The position numbers were made by a program, and so were the translations under genes. A stretch of DNA of 64,000 nt from Brevundimonas mediterranea (lineage in GTDB: Bacteria; Pseudomonadota; Alphaproteobacteria; Caulobacterales; Caulobacteraceae). Of this stretch, positions 1 through 7,858 are shown piece after piece (position 1 is the first letter of the stretch; each line of letters starts with the position of its first letter). The stretch covers positions 682,001 to 746,000 of the forward strand of contig NZ_CP048751.1 of NCBI RefSeq assembly GCF_011064825.1, read 5' to 3'. The notes below the pieces were generated by a model. The model was not told the DNA's origin and ran no database searches. It saw only the letters and a list, made by a program, of their open reading frames with translations.

Positions 1-789
1 GGGCCGACGGGCCGGCTGGCGGGCGGCGGGACGAGGCGTGGGCCGCGCCTGGGGCGCTGTCGCGACGGCGGGCGTGGGCGAAGGCGTTGCGGCGGCGGGC
101 TGGGCCACAGGCTGTGCGGCCGGGGTCGCGGCGGGCGGCGGCGTCGCGGCTTCGGCGGCGGCGGCGCGGGCGGCCATCTGCTGGGCCTGGAACCGGGCGG
201 CCAGTTTCTCGGTCAGTTCCTTGGCCTGGGGCGCCGTCATCTGGGCCATGATGGCGGCCAGGGTGCGCGGACGCATGGCGGCGGCGACGGGCAGGCGGAC
301 CCGATCCTCCAGGCTGGCCATGACCGGCGCGGCCTCCTTGGGGCGCATGGCGGAATAGACCTGGACCAGCCGATCGATCTCGGCCTTCTCGCGCTCGTCG
401 ACCTGGCCCAGCATCTGTTTCATCTCGGCCTTCAGCGCCGCTAGGGCCTGAACCTTGGCGTCCAGTTTCTGCTCGGCGGCGACCATCAGCGGCAGGGTGG
501 TCGCGAAATCCTGGTCGCGCGCGTCCAGTTCGGTGCGGCGCTGCGACAGCGACTGGATGATCTTCAACTCGGCCGGCGAAATGCCCGCCTGCTGGGCCAG
601 TTGTTCGGGCGACAGGGCGCAGGTGCCGGGCAGGGCCGGCTTGGCCGGGGCGCCGGCGGCGGCCGGCGCCTCTTCCGCCCAGGCCTTGGCGCCCTCGAAC
701 AGGCCGGGCGCGACGCCGACGGCGCGCACCGCGACAACCCCGCCAATGGCGACGGCGATCAGGGGCAGAAGGCGGGGTATGCGAGCCAT
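1..789 (-). CDS. MotE-like flagellar protein, C-terminally truncated by the window edge
   Basis: This frame starts with ATG at 789 and stays open to base 1, giving about 263 codons with no stop, so the 3' end lies outside the window. It begins with a hydrophobic segment (MARIPRLLPLIAVAIGG), a probable membrane anchor or uncleaved signal. A helical, coiled-coil-like stretch follows (about residues 70-140) with a segment resembling the MgtE N-terminal fold (YSAMRPKEAAPVMASL). The C-terminal tail is rich in Ala, Pro and Arg. This layout fits MotE-type proteins, which assist the flagellar stator in alphaproteobacteria. It lies last in the fliL-fliM operon, 16 bases after the DUF6468-like gene. 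The family call rests on architecture and context only. Confidence 0.7.
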   Translation of the reverse strand, partial: MARIPRLLPLIAVAIGGVVAVRAVGVAPGLFEGAKAWAEEAPAAAGAPAKPALPGTCALSPEQLAQQAGISPAELKIIQSLSQRRTELDARDQDFATTLPLMVAAEQKLDAKVQALAALKAEMKQMLGQVDEREKAEIDRLVQVYSAMRPKEAAPVMASLEDRVRLPVAAAMRPRTLAAIMAQMTAPQAKELTEKLAARFQAQQMAARAAAAEAATPPPAATPAAQPVAQPAAATPSPTPAVATAPQARPTPRPAARQPARRP

Positions 790-805
790 GAATGGGGTTC
801 CGAAC

Positions 806-1396
806 TCAGGCGGCGAACAGATCGTCGTCGAGATTACGACGCGCGGCGTTGAGGCTTTGTTTGGCGGAATGGTTAGCGGAGCCGACGGAGGTCAGGGCCT
901 GGACGATGGCGGCGACGTTGTCGCGCCCCGCCGGCGCCCCGGCTCGCGACGTCGCGGCGGGGCCGGACATGCCCTGAATGCGCTGGGCCAGGGCGGCCAT
1001 GCGCCGGGCGCGCTCGTCATCATCATTGACCACGGCGGCGGGCGAAGGCGCGGACGCGACCGGCCGAACGATTTCGGGGCGCGGGGCCGTCTCTTCCTGT
1101 TGCAGCCGCAGCGGCGCCGCGACGGGGGCGCGGGCGATCAGGGCTTCCAGCTGTTGCTTCACCTCGCGCGCCTTGATGATGCGGTCGTGCAGCAGGTCCG
1201 TCTCCTGGCCCGAGGCGCGCAGGGTCGCCAGGGCGGCCTCGGCGCGACCGGCGGCGGCGTTCAGTTCCGTCACCGCCTGGGCGAAGGCGACCTGCCCGGT
1301 GCGTAGGGCCGACAGCTTGCGTTCCAGCTTGATCCCGTAGCCCACCGCCGCGACGAGCAGCAGCATCAGCACCGCATCCATGATCATGCCGGTCAT
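806..1396 (-). CDS. Single-pass membrane protein of the fliLM operon (DUF6468-like)
   Basis: The 196-residue product has one N-terminal membrane helix (about residues 4-21, MIMDAVLMLLLVAAVGYGI). A charged helical region (25-90) follows, then a Pro/Ala-rich linker and a short conserved-looking C-terminus ending in DDDLFAA. This resembles DUF6468 proteins found beside fliM in alphaproteobacteria. From memory, Caulobacter has a bitopic flagellar positioning protein, PflI, at this operon position; orthology is an inference. The start ATG overlaps the fliM stop by one base (TGATG), implying translational coupling. A role in flagellar placement or motor assembly is likely, but no enzymatic motif is visible. 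Confidence 0.7.
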   Translation of the reverse strand: MTGMIMDAVLMLLLVAAVGYGIKLERKLSALRTGQVAFAQAVTELNAAAGRAEAALATLRASGQETDLLHDRIIKAREVKQQLEALIARAPVAAPLRLQQEETAPRPEIVRPVASAPSPAAVVNDDDERARRMAALAQRIQGMSGPAATSRAGAPAGRDNVAAIVQALTSVGSANHSAKQSLNAARRNLDDDLFAA

Positions 1397-2436
1397 CAGC
1401 GGGGTCCTCTTATGCGGGCGGCGATTTCCGGGTTCACCGGGCCTTCGATGCGGACGGCGATATGCTGACCCTTGCGGCCCATTCGCCCAGTCGTCAGGGG
1501 GATGGCGCCGGCGCGGATCGAGACTTCCGAATCCGGCGTGGCGTTCAGCATCATCGTATCGCCGACCTTCAGGTTCAGCACGGTGGACAGGGGCATCATC
1601 TGCTCGTCCAGAACGGCGCGCACCTCAGTCTCGGTCGTCCAGAGCTCGGTGGCCAAGTGGCCTTCCCAGATGTTGTCGCGGCCGAACTTCTCGCCCATGA
1701 ACTGCTGCAGCAGCATTTTCCGGATCGGTTCCAGCGTCGCATAGGGCAGAAGAAGCTCGATTCGCCCGCCGCGGTCTTCCATGTCGATGCGAAGCTTGAT
1801 CAGGATGGCGGCGTTGGCTGGCCGGGCGATGGCGGCGAAGCGCGGATTGGTCTCCAGCCGGTCCAGGTTGAAGGTGACGGGCGTCAGGGGTTCGAAGGCC
1901 AGGCGGGCGTCGTTCAGCACCACCTCCACCATCCGCTGCACCAGCACCCGTTCGATCGTGGTGTAGGGGCGCCCCTCGATCCGCAGCGCCGCCGTGCCCC
2001 GACGACCGCCCAGCAGCACGTCGACGATCGAATAGATCAGATTGGAATCGACCGTCAGCAGACCATAGTTGTCCAGCTCCTCGGCGCGGAAGACCGCCAG
2101 GATCGCCGGCAGCGGGATCGAGTTCAGATAGTCGCCGAAGCGGATCGACGAAATATTGTCCAGCGACACCTCGACGTTGTCCGAGGTGAAGTTCCGCAGC
2201 GAGGTCGTCATCAACCGCACCAGGCGGTCGAACACGATCTCCAGCATCGGCAGGCGTTCGTAGGAGACGAGCGCCGAATTGATGATGGCGCGTATGCCGG
2301 ACTTTTCCGAACCGTCGTCGTCGCCCAGGTCGAAGCCCAGCAGGCTGTCGATCTCGTCCTGGTTCAGGACGCGTTCGGACAGGGCGTCCGCCGGATCGCC
2401 CATGCCGCCGAAGGAATCGAGCGCCGTATCGGTCAT
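1396..2436 (-). CDS. fliM: Flagellar motor switch protein FliM
   Basis: FliM forms the C-ring of the flagellar motor with FliG and FliN and binds phosphorylated CheY to switch rotation. The 346-residue product has the usual length. Near the N-terminus (about residues 26-36) it carries the CheY-P-binding motif NQDEIDSLLGF. The central CheC-like domain (about 55-240) and the C-terminal SpoA/FliN-like domain (about 255-340) follow. It starts 2 bases after the fliL stop and overlaps the next gene by one base, so fliL, fliM and the two downstream genes form one operon read leftwards. Confidence 0.97.
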   Translation of the reverse strand: MTDTALDSFGGMGDPADALSERVLNQDEIDSLLGFDLGDDDGSEKSGIRAIINSALVSYERLPMLEIVFDRLVRLMTTSLRNFTSDNVEVSLDNISSIRFGDYLNSIPLPAILAVFRAEELDNYGLLTVDSNLIYSIVDVLLGGRRGTAALRIEGRPYTTIERVLVQRMVEVVLNDARLAFEPLTPVTFNLDRLETNPRFAAIARPANAAILIKLRIDMEDRGGRIELLLPYATLEPIRKMLLQQFMGEKFGRDNIWEGHLATELWTTETEVRAVLDEQMMPLSTVLNLKVGDTMMLNATPDSEVSIRAGAIPLTTGRMGRKGQHIAVRIEGPVNPEIAARIRGPR

Positions 2437-2438
2437 GC

Positions 2439-3116
2439 CTACTGCACCAGCATTTCTTCGATCAGGACCGCGTCCACCTTGCCGGGCGCCGCGACCAGAT
2501 TGACGCGGCGCAGAATCTCCGCCCGAAGCTGGTAGGTGCCGGCCGAGCCGCTCAGATCCTCGGGACGCAGTTCGCGCACGAAGCCGGTGAACATGTCCTG
2601 CAGGCGCGGCATCTCGGACTGAAGATGCGTCGCCACCTCGGCGTCGTGCATCTCCAGCGTCAGCTTCAGCTTCAGGAAGGTCGGCCGGCCGTCGGCCGAC
2701 TGGATGTTCATGACCATGTCCGGCAGGGTGTAGAAGGTGACGCCGTCAGGCCCTTCGCTGATCTTGCCCAGAGCCGGATCGGCTTCGCCGCCTTCGGCGG
2801 GCGCGCCGTGTCCGCCGCCTTCGGCCTTCTTCTCTTCCTTGCCGTGACCGCCCTTTTCCTCAGCCTTCTCCTCGCCGTGACCTGCGGCGGCGGCTTCCTC
2901 GCCATGGGCCTCGGCCGGCTTGGGCTTCATCAGGAAGAAGGCCGCCGCGCCGCCGCCGCCCAGGACCAGCAGGGCCACGGGCGCGATGATGAACAGCATC
3001 GGCAGCTTCTTTTTCTTGGGCGCGCCCTCTTCGCCCTCGGCCGCGTCCGCATCGACCGACTTGTCGGCGGGCGCATCGGCGTTCGGGTCGCCCTTCTTCT
3101 TGCCAAACTTGAACAT
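2439..3116 (-). CDS. fliL: Flagellar basal body-associated protein FliL
   Basis: FliL is an inner-membrane protein around the stator that supports torque. The 225-residue product has a charged cytoplasmic N-terminus (FGKKKGDPNADAP), one membrane helix at about residues 39-62 (LPMLFIIAPVALLVLGGGG) and a linker rich in His, Glu, Gly and Lys (about 70-120). The periplasmic FliL domain extends to the C-terminus (ADGRPTFLKLKLTLEM onward). The linker is unusually long and repetitive (GHGEEKAEEKGGHGKEEKK). It is the first gene of the leftward operon, and a CtrA-like box lies about 45 bases upstream of the start. Confidence 0.95.
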   Translation of the reverse strand: MFKFGKKKGDPNADAPADKSVDADAAEGEEGAPKKKKLPMLFIIAPVALLVLGGGGAAAFFLMKPKPAEAHGEEAAAAGHGEEKAEEKGGHGKEEKKAEGGGHGAPAEGGEADPALGKISEGPDGVTFYTLPDMVMNIQSADGRPTFLKLKLTLEMHDAEVATHLQSEMPRLQDMFTGFVRELRPEDLSGSAGTYQLRAEILRRVNLVAAPGKVDAVLIEEMLVQ

Positions 3117-3159
3117 GCGCTCGCCCCGGAGAATCTCATGGGGAGGATCGGCCCGGCTT

Positions 3160-3177
3160 GGTTAACGCGACGTTTAC
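3160..3177 (-). promoter_or_regulatory. Candidate CtrA-binding box of the fliL operon
   Basis: On the minus strand the sequence reads TAAA-N7-TTAACC. The CtrA consensus is TTAA-N7-TTAAC, so the second half is perfect and the first has one mismatch. It lies about 44-60 bases upstream of the fliL start, where a cell-cycle promoter would be. In Caulobacter the fliLM promoter is CtrA-dependent, so position and sequence agree. Binding is inferred, not shown. Confidence 0.6.
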
Positions 3178-3250
3178 AAACGGCAGTTTTTGCCGGGCGT
3201 CACCGGCCTCCCGCCCCCTCAAACCGCCATTCCTGCTGGATTAACCCTGT

Positions 3251-3266
3251 TGGCACGGTCGTTGCG
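3251..3266 (+). promoter_or_regulatory. Sigma-54 promoter of the flgF operon
   Basis: The sequence TTGGCACGGTCGTTGC contains the -24 GG (3252-3253) and -12 GC (3264-3265) elements with the correct spacing. It is a close match to TGGCAC-N5-TTGC. Transcription would start near 3277, just upstream of the Shine-Dalgarno sequence of flgF. Rod and hook genes of Caulobacter relatives are sigma-54/FlbD dependent, which supports the call. Confidence 0.85.
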
Positions 3267-3294
3267 AGGGAGGAATCGAAGGAGCACGCCACTC

Positions 3295-4035
3295 GTGGAA
3301 AACGCCGCCTATATCGGATTGTCCCGTCAGATGACGCTGCGCCGCGAACTCGACATCGTGGCCAACAACGTCGCCAACGCCGACACCACCGGATTCAAGG
3401 TCGAACAGCTGATGGTCGGGACGGAAGTGGGCCAGCGCGCCCGCAACGACTCCATCCGCCCCTCGGCCAGCTTCGTGCTGGACAACGGCGTGGGCCGCGA
3501 CTTCGGCCAGGGCTCTATGTCCGAGACCGGCCGCCCCCTCGACTTCGCCATCGCCGGCGAGGGCGCCTTCTTCACCGTTCGAGACGGCGCGGCCGGCGAG
3601 GCCTACACCCGCGACGGCGCCTTCACCATGGATCCGGAAGGCCGGCTGACCACCAAACAGGGTCAGGCCGTGCTGGGCGGCGGGGCGGAGATCGTGCTGG
3701 ACCCGGCCCTCGGCGCCCCCTCCGTCGGCGCAGACGGCACCATCACCCAGAGCGGCCAGATCACCGGGCGCCTGTCGGTCGTCCGCTTCGACACGCTCGG
3801 CGTGCTCGAAAAGGGCGGTGACGGCCTCTATCGCAACGGCTCGAACGTCCAGCCGGTCGAGGCCAACGACGTCCAGATCCATCAGGGATCTCTGGAAGCG
3901 TCGAACGTCAATTCGCTGACCGAAATCACCAATCTCATCGAGATCAGCCGGGCCTACGAAAGCATCACCCGAATGATCGAGAACACCAATGACCTGAGCC
4001 GTCGCGCCGTCGAGCGCCTCGGCAAGGCCGCTTAA
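3295..4035 (+). CDS. flgF: Flagellar basal-body rod protein FlgF
   Basis: FlgF is a proximal rod subunit of the flagellar basal body and is exported by the flagellar type III system. The 246-residue product has the N-terminal flagellar rod motif (ELDIVANNVANADTTGFK), the central D1 region and the C-terminal helix typical of rod and hook proteins (EISRAYESITRMIENTN). The GTG at 3295 is chosen as start because GAAGGAG (3278-3284) lies 10 bases upstream and the sigma-54 promoter ends near 3266. An upstream ATG at 3190 lies before that promoter. It is first in the flgF-flgG-flgA-flgH operon. Confidence 0.95.
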   Translation: MENAAYIGLSRQMTLRRELDIVANNVANADTTGFKVEQLMVGTEVGQRARNDSIRPSASFVLDNGVGRDFGQGSMSETGRPLDFAIAGEGAFFTVRDGAAGEAYTRDGAFTMDPEGRLTTKQGQAVLGGGAEIVLDPALGAPSVGADGTITQSGQITGRLSVVRFDTLGVLEKGGDGLYRNGSNVQPVEANDVQIHQGSLEASNVNSLTEITNLIEISRAYESITRMIENTNDLSRRAVERLGKAA

Positions 4036-4049
4036 GGGAGAGCCGGACA

Positions 4050-4838
4050 ATGCAAGCGCTCAGAACCGCAGCCTCGGGCATGGCCGCCCAACAGCTGAAC
4101 GTGGAGGTCATCTCCAACAACATCGCCAACATGAACACGGTGGGCTTCAAGAAGCAGCGCGCCGAGTTCCAGGACCTGCTGTACCAGAACGTCGAACGGA
4201 TGGGCGCGCAGTCGTCCAGCCAGGGCACCGTCGTTCCGACCGGCATCCAGATCGGCGCGGGCGTCAAGGCCGGCGCCGTCTATCGCGTCACCGAACAGGG
4301 CACGCCGGCCCAGACCGGCAACGATTATGACATGGCCATCGACGGAAAGGGCTATTTCCAGATCACCCTGCCCTCGGGCGAGATCGGCTACACCCGCGCC
4401 GGCAACCTGCAGGTCAACCAGGAAGGCCAGATCGTCACCGACGACGGCTATGCGCTGCAACCGGCCGTCACCATCCCGCAGGACGCGACCGACGTCACCA
4501 TCTCCAAATCGGGTCTGGTCCAGGTGACCCAGGCCGGCCAGACCGCGCCGACGACGGTCGGCCAGATCGAACTCGCGACCTTCTTCAACGAAGCCGGTCT
4601 CGAGGCCATCGGCGACAACCTGCTGCTGGAAACGGCCGCTTCGGGCGCCGCCAACATCGGCACGCCGGGCAGCCCGGGCTTCGGAAAGATCCTGCAAGGC
4701 TACACTGAAGCCTCCAACGTCGACTCCGTGGCCGAGATCAGCGCCCTGATCATCGCTCAACGGGCCTACGAGATGAACTCCAAGGTCATCTCGACCGCCG
4801 ACAACATGCTGTCGGTGACCGCTCAGGTGAAAAGCTAA
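4050..4838 (+). CDS. flgG: Flagellar basal-body rod protein FlgG
   Basis: FlgG is the distal rod subunit that links the proximal rod to the hook. The 262-residue product has family length. It shows the N-terminal helix (MQALRTAASGMAAQQLNVEV), the rod motif NNIANMNTVGFKK and the C-terminal motif QRAYEMNSKVISTADNML. A GGGAGA ribosome site precedes the ATG, 14 bases after the flgF stop. It is paralogous to FlgF, and the longer distal region (about residues 50-80) matches FlgG. Confidence 0.97.
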   Translation: MQALRTAASGMAAQQLNVEVISNNIANMNTVGFKKQRAEFQDLLYQNVERMGAQSSSQGTVVPTGIQIGAGVKAGAVYRVTEQGTPAQTGNDYDMAIDGKGYFQITLPSGEIGYTRAGNLQVNQEGQIVTDDGYALQPAVTIPQDATDVTISKSGLVQVTQAGQTAPTTVGQIELATFFNEAGLEAIGDNLLLETAASGAANIGTPGSPGFGKILQGYTEASNVDSVAEISALIIAQRAYEMNSKVISTADNMLSVTAQVKS

Positions 4839-4841
4839 GCC

Positions 4842-5453
4842 ATGACCCGTATCCGTCGCGCCCTGGTTCTCGCCGCCGCCCTCGCCGCCGTTTCCAGCGC
4901 CGCATGGGCCGGACCGGTTTCGCTGAAGTCCAATCCTGTCGATGACGACGGCCGCGTCACCCTGGGCGACATCTTCGACGGCGCCGGCGCCGCCGCCGAA
5001 GTGGTCGTGGCACAGCGGGTCGGCCCGTCGGTGGTGATCGAGGCCGGCCAGCTTCAGGCCCAGGCCCGCCAGGCCGGTCTGGACTGGACCAATCCCAATG
5101 GTCTGCGGCGCGTCGCCGTCCGCCGATCGACCGGTCCGGTTTCAGCCGCCGCCGCCCAAACAGACCTGCAGGCCTCTGCGCCCCAGAACCGTCCCGTCTA
5201 TCGTCCGGCCGGCGGCGGACAGCAGGTCATCGCCCGCAACGACATGGTGCGCGTCACCTATCAGGTCGGCGGCGTGAACCTGAGCATCATGGGCAAGGCC
5301 ATGCGCAACGCCGCGCTGGGCGAGCCCGTCGCCGTCCTCAACACCGCCTCCAACCGCGTCATCGACGCCGTCGCGTCCGGTCCGGGCCAGGCTGTCGCCG
5401 GCCCCGCCGCCGACAGGGTCCGCGCCAATCCTCAACAGTTCGCCGCCCGCTAG
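4842..5453 (+). CDS. flgA: Flagellar P-ring assembly chaperone FlgA
   Basis: FlgA is a periplasmic chaperone needed for assembly of the FlgI P-ring around the rod. The 203-residue product starts with a Sec signal peptide ([20 protein letters not shown]). A low-complexity middle follows, then the C-terminal SAF-type domain (about 115-195) with the conserved stretch IARNDMVRVTYQVGGVNLSI. It begins three bases after the flgG stop, implying coupled translation within the rod and ring operon. Confidence 0.9.
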   Translation: MTRIRRALVLAAALAAVSSAAWAGPVSLKSNPVDDDGRVTLGDIFDGAGAAAEVVVAQRVGPSVVIEAGQLQAQARQAGLDWTNPNGLRRVAVRRSTGPVSAAAAQTDLQASAPQNRPVYRPAGGGQQVIARNDMVRVTYQVGGVNLSIMGKAMRNAALGEPVAVLNTASNRVIDAVASGPGQAVAGPAADRVRANPQQFAAR

Positions 5454-5464
5454 GGGAATCCGTC

Positions 5465-6205
5465 ATGCGCAAGATCCTGATCGTCGCCGCCGTCTCCGCC
5501 GCCGCCTCGCTCGGCGCCTGCTCCACCGCCATCGAGGCCGTGCGTGGCCCGGAACTGGCCCCCATCGGCTATCCGGCCGCGCTTGTGCCGGCGCAACAGG
5601 CCTATATGGCCGACCCCAGTCTGCGTCAGGAAGCGACCCCCGCCAGCGCCAACAGCCTGTGGCGCGTCGGCGCCCGCACCTTCTTCGGCGATCAGCGCGC
5701 GCGTCACATCGGCGACATCCTGACGGTCAGGATCGATATCGACGACCGGGCCCAGACCCAGAACTCGACCCAGAGGGCGCGCTCGAACACCTCCGCGAAC
5801 GGAGTCTCCAACTTCTTCGGCCTGGAGAGCAGCCTGGGCCGCGTCTTCCCCGGCGGCTTCGACCCGGCCAACATGGTCGGGCTGGAAGGAAAGACCAACG
5901 CCGCCGGTTCTGGTTCGGTCAACCGCTCGGAAAAGGTCTCCCTGACCGTCGCCGCGGTGGTCACCGACGTCCTCGCCAATGGCAACCTGGTGATTCAGGG
6001 TCGGCAGGAAGTGCGCACCAATCGCGAAGTCCGCGAACTGACCGTCGCCGGCATCGTGCGACCCGAGGACATCTCGTCGGCCAATTCGATCAATCACACC
6101 CAGATCGCCGAGGCCCGCATCTCCTACGGCGGTCGTGGCGACATCAGCCGGATGCAGGCGACGCCGGCCGCCCAGAGCCTGGTGGAGCGGTTCAGCCCGT
6201 TCTGA
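5465..6205 (+). CDS. flgH: Flagellar L-ring lipoprotein FlgH
   Basis: FlgH forms the L-ring in the outer membrane. The 246-residue product has a lipoprotein signal with a lipobox at LGACS (Cys about residue 19). The family core follows, including GDILTVRIDIDDRAQ and the C-terminal REVRELTVAGIVRPEDIS and NSINHTQIAEARISYGG motifs. AGGGGAATCC precedes the ATG by 4-5 bases. It closes the flgFGAH operon, and no flgI or flgJ follows within the window. Confidence 0.95.
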   Translation: MRKILIVAAVSAAASLGACSTAIEAVRGPELAPIGYPAALVPAQQAYMADPSLRQEATPASANSLWRVGARTFFGDQRARHIGDILTVRIDIDDRAQTQNSTQRARSNTSANGVSNFFGLESSLGRVFPGGFDPANMVGLEGKTNAAGSGSVNRSEKVSLTVAAVVTDVLANGNLVIQGRQEVRTNREVRELTVAGIVRPEDISSANSINHTQIAEARISYGGRGDISRMQATPAAQSLVERFSPF

Positions 6206-6303
6206 TCCACTGATGCCGCTCGGCCACAGGACGACGGCGGCTCAAGCGGAGCCGTGAACCCTTGATGCGTAACCGCGTTTGTTCGTCAGACGCGAGTATT
6301 CAC

Positions 6304-6774
6304 ATGTTCAAGGTTCTGATCCCCGCCGCCGCCGCTGTCGCCCTGGTCGCCTTCGCCGCCAGGACGCAACCGCTCGACGCCTTCCCACCCGTCGAGACGC
6401 CGACGATGAGCTGGCATCTGAGCCATGAAGGCGCGATGGCCAAGCTGGCCTACGGGGTCGAGAACTCGGACCAACTGGCCCTGATGGTCACCTGTTCCCC
6501 CGGCGACGCCGCCGCCGTGGTCTATGGCGACGTCCAGCCGGATACGCCGCGTCTGATCGCGGCCTCTCACGGCCCTGCGCCCCTGGATCCCATGAGCGGC
6601 GGAGACGCGACGGAAACCCGCCTCTCCCTGCAGGACGCCAGCCTGACGGGGCTGGCTTCGCGCGGCGCGATGCGCGTGCAGGGCGACTCCGGGCGGTTCG
6701 TCCTGAAGGCCGGCCCGGATGAGCGCCGGATGATCGCGGGCTTCCTTTCCTATTGCGGATCGTCGCGCGCTTGA
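6304..6774 (+). CDS. Small secreted protein, first of three tandem relatives
   Basis: Function unknown. From the ATG at 6304 the product is 156 residues. It has a hydrophobic N-terminal segment (MFKVLIPAAAAVALVAFAA), likely a signal peptide, then a mature part with two cysteines (VTCSPG and SYCGSS near the C-terminus). The segment MAKLAYGVENSDQLALMVTC closely parallels NTLAYGVANSDEVKLKLFC in the gene at 7298. The start is uncertain: an in-frame ATG at 6265 lies 13 bases after a GGAG, while 6304 gives the cleaner signal peptide. It follows flgH in the same direction after about 100 bases. Confidence 0.65.
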   Translation: MFKVLIPAAAAVALVAFAARTQPLDAFPPVETPTMSWHLSHEGAMAKLAYGVENSDQLALMVTCSPGDAAAVVYGDVQPDTPRLIAASHGPAPLDPMSGGDATETRLSLQDASLTGLASRGAMRVQGDSGRFVLKAGPDERRMIAGFLSYCGSSRA

Positions 6775-6824
6775 CGAAATGGGTGGAGACGCCATTTCGC
6801 GTCGCCATCAGCGGGGGCTGATCC

Positions 6825-7286
6825 ATGAACCTTGTTCTCGCGGTCGCTCTGGCGGCGGGCCTGCAGGCGGCCGCCCAGCCGCCTTCACCCCCCTTGGCCT
6901 GGACCTGGACCCTTTACGAGAGCGAAGGCCCTGTCGTTCTGGCCAATGAGGTGACCGACACCCCGGCGCTCAGGGCCACGCTGCAGTGTGCGCCCCGATC
7001 CAACGTCGCGACCGTCACTCTCTACGACACCGACGCCAGGTCCGCGCCGGAGACCCAGCCCGGCTTCGCCCGACTGACGTCCGGTGCGGCTTCGACCACC
7101 AGCGCGGCGCGAATCGGGCGCGGCGGAAGGCTGGAGGTCACGCTGCGCACCGATCATCCCCTGTTCGCGGCCTTTGTCGGCTCCGGCGACATGGCGATCA
7201 TGACGGGCGACCGGACCGGGGCGGTTAAGGTCGAACGCCCCCATCTTGCCAAGCTTCGCCGCTTCGCGGATCGTTGCGCCGGATAG
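6825..7286 (+). CDS. Small secreted protein, second of three tandem relatives
   Basis: Function unknown. The 153-residue product has an N-terminal signal peptide (MNLVLAVALAAGLQAAAQ). The mature part opens LAWTWTLYESEGPVVLANE and has two cysteines (TLQCAP and the C-terminal DRCAG). Length, cysteine positions and overall layout match the genes on either side, but this copy is more diverged. A role in the envelope or periplasm is likely. Nothing ties it to the flagellum beyond location. Confidence 0.65.
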   Translation: MNLVLAVALAAGLQAAAQPPSPPLAWTWTLYESEGPVVLANEVTDTPALRATLQCAPRSNVATVTLYDTDARSAPETQPGFARLTSGAASTTSAARIGRGGRLEVTLRTDHPLFAAFVGSGDMAIMTGDRTGAVKVERPHLAKLRRFADRCAG

Positions 7287-7297
7287 GAACACCGATC

Positions 7298-7795
7298 ATG
7301 CGTCTGCTGAAGCCCTTGTCGTCCCTGCTCGCCCTGTCGGCCCTGGCCGCCTGCGCCACGCCGGCGCCGGTCTCGACCTCCATGGCGGACGCCGGAGCCC
7401 CGGCGCCGACGCCGAACTATGACTGGCTCCTCAACCAGGAGGCCCGGGAAAACACCCTGGCCTACGGCGTCGCCAACAGCGACGAGGTGAAGCTGAAACT
7501 GTTCTGCGGCTCCGGCTCCGGCGCGCTGGAGCTGGCCGCCGTCCTGGAGAAGCCGTCGCGGCAGCTTCATCTGGAATCCGGCGGCGACACCGAAAACTAT
7601 CCGGCCACCTCCGAAGACGCCGGCGTCACCGACGGCCACTACGCCGAGGCCAAGGCCCGCACGCGCGATCCGGTCTTCCAGCGCTTTCGCCGTCTGGGCT
7701 GGATCGCGGTCTGGGATGGCGACCGGCGGCGGACCTACGCCGCCCACCCCCAGACGCGCGCCGACATCGAACGCTTCTTCGTCGCCTGCGACTGA
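7298..7795 (+). CDS. Small lipoprotein, third of three tandem relatives
   Basis: Function unknown. The ATG at 7298 gives 165 residues and a lipoprotein signal (MRLLKPLSSLLALSALAACA, lipobox ALAAC). An AGGA lies about 11 bases upstream. An earlier TTG at 7274 would overlap the previous gene and spoil the signal. The mature region includes NTLAYGVANSDEVKLKLFC and a C-terminal cysteine (FFVACD), as in the first relative at 6304. It is probably an outer- or inner-membrane-anchored periplasmic protein. Confidence 0.7.
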   Translation: MRLLKPLSSLLALSALAACATPAPVSTSMADAGAPAPTPNYDWLLNQEARENTLAYGVANSDEVKLKLFCGSGSGALELAAVLEKPSRQLHLESGGDTENYPATSEDAGVTDGHYAEAKARTRDPVFQRFRRLGWIAVWDGDRRRTYAAHPQTRADIERFFVACD

Positions 7796-7858
7796 TCCCG
7801 ACGGCTTGACGCGCCCCGCCGGCTCGGCTTGCCTGTACGGGCTGTTCTGGAGGGCGTC

